Below are positions 5,584 through 5,656 of a stretch of 5,656 nucleotides of DNA, in pieces. The translations under genes and the position numbers were made by a program. The stretch comes from Acidobacteriota bacterium (GTDB lineage Bacteria > Acidobacteriota > Terriglobia > UBA7540). Positions within the stretch are counted from its first letter, which is position 1, and each line of letters starts with the position of its first letter. A model generated the notes under the pieces. It was not told where the DNA came from, did not search any database, and saw only the letters and a list, made by a program, of their open reading frames with translations. The stretch covers positions 1 through 5,656 of the forward strand of contig QHZM01000048.1 of assembly GCA_003224665.1 (NCBI GenBank). The letters are read 5' to 3'.

Positions 5584-5656
5584 GCAGCCAAATTCCGCCT
5601 CCCGCGAGGGATACAAATCGACTGCCCCGGAGAAGGCGGAGACCGGTCAGCAGGGA

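Noticed and set aside
1..5656. CRISPR array, tRNA or rRNA genes, riboswitch, integrase or attachment sites
   Set aside because: I saw no regularly spaced direct repeats, no cloverleaf with a TTCGA-type arm and acceptor pairing, no conserved rRNA segments and no integrase.

Overview
The window is GC-rich bacterial DNA with no clear taxonomic marker. A PadR regulator paired with a HAAS-like membrane protein, together with a secreted lipoprotein that joins choice-of-anchor-D (ASH-type) domains to an Asp-box propeller, recalls genomes of environmental bacteria such as Acidobacteria or Nitrospira-like lineages. That placement is inference from gene content only.

Layout. (1) Positions 1 to about 1070 hold the 5' half of an insertion sequence read on the minus strand. 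A small zinc-knuckle-like accessory gene (DUF6788-like) overlaps by one ATGA the start of a DDE transposase of the IS1182/IS5-like type. The transposase runs off the left edge and carries an in-frame TAA at codon 14, so this copy is probably dead. (2) Positions 1071-1347 are a non-coding spacer. (3) Positions 1348-3453, minus strand, encode a 701-residue predicted lipoprotein: lipobox, two anchor-D domains and six Asp-box (BNR) motifs. (4) Positions 3454-3897 are a 444-base divergent intergenic region with short palindromes. (5) Positions 3898-4912, plus strand, form a two-gene operon: PadR-family repressor, then a four-helix membrane protein with an N-terminal HAAS/DUF1700-like helical domain, overlapping by 8 bases. 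(6) Positions 4913-5656 hold no intact recognisable gene, but contain two short coding-like frames that both look broken: one by a TAG, and one, with an excellent ribosome binding site, by a frameshift.

The genes do not form one obvious pathway. The PadR/HAAS pair is a self-contained regulatory module, probably autoregulated through AT-rich palindromic sequence at its start. The lipoprotein is divergent from it and may or may not share its control. The insertion sequence and the decayed right-hand end suggest an accessory or eroding region. I did not find a convincing new defence or mobile system. The most useful leads are the coupled accessory gene of the insertion sequence, the internal start in the HAAS-like gene, and the frameshifted small gene at 5429-5583.
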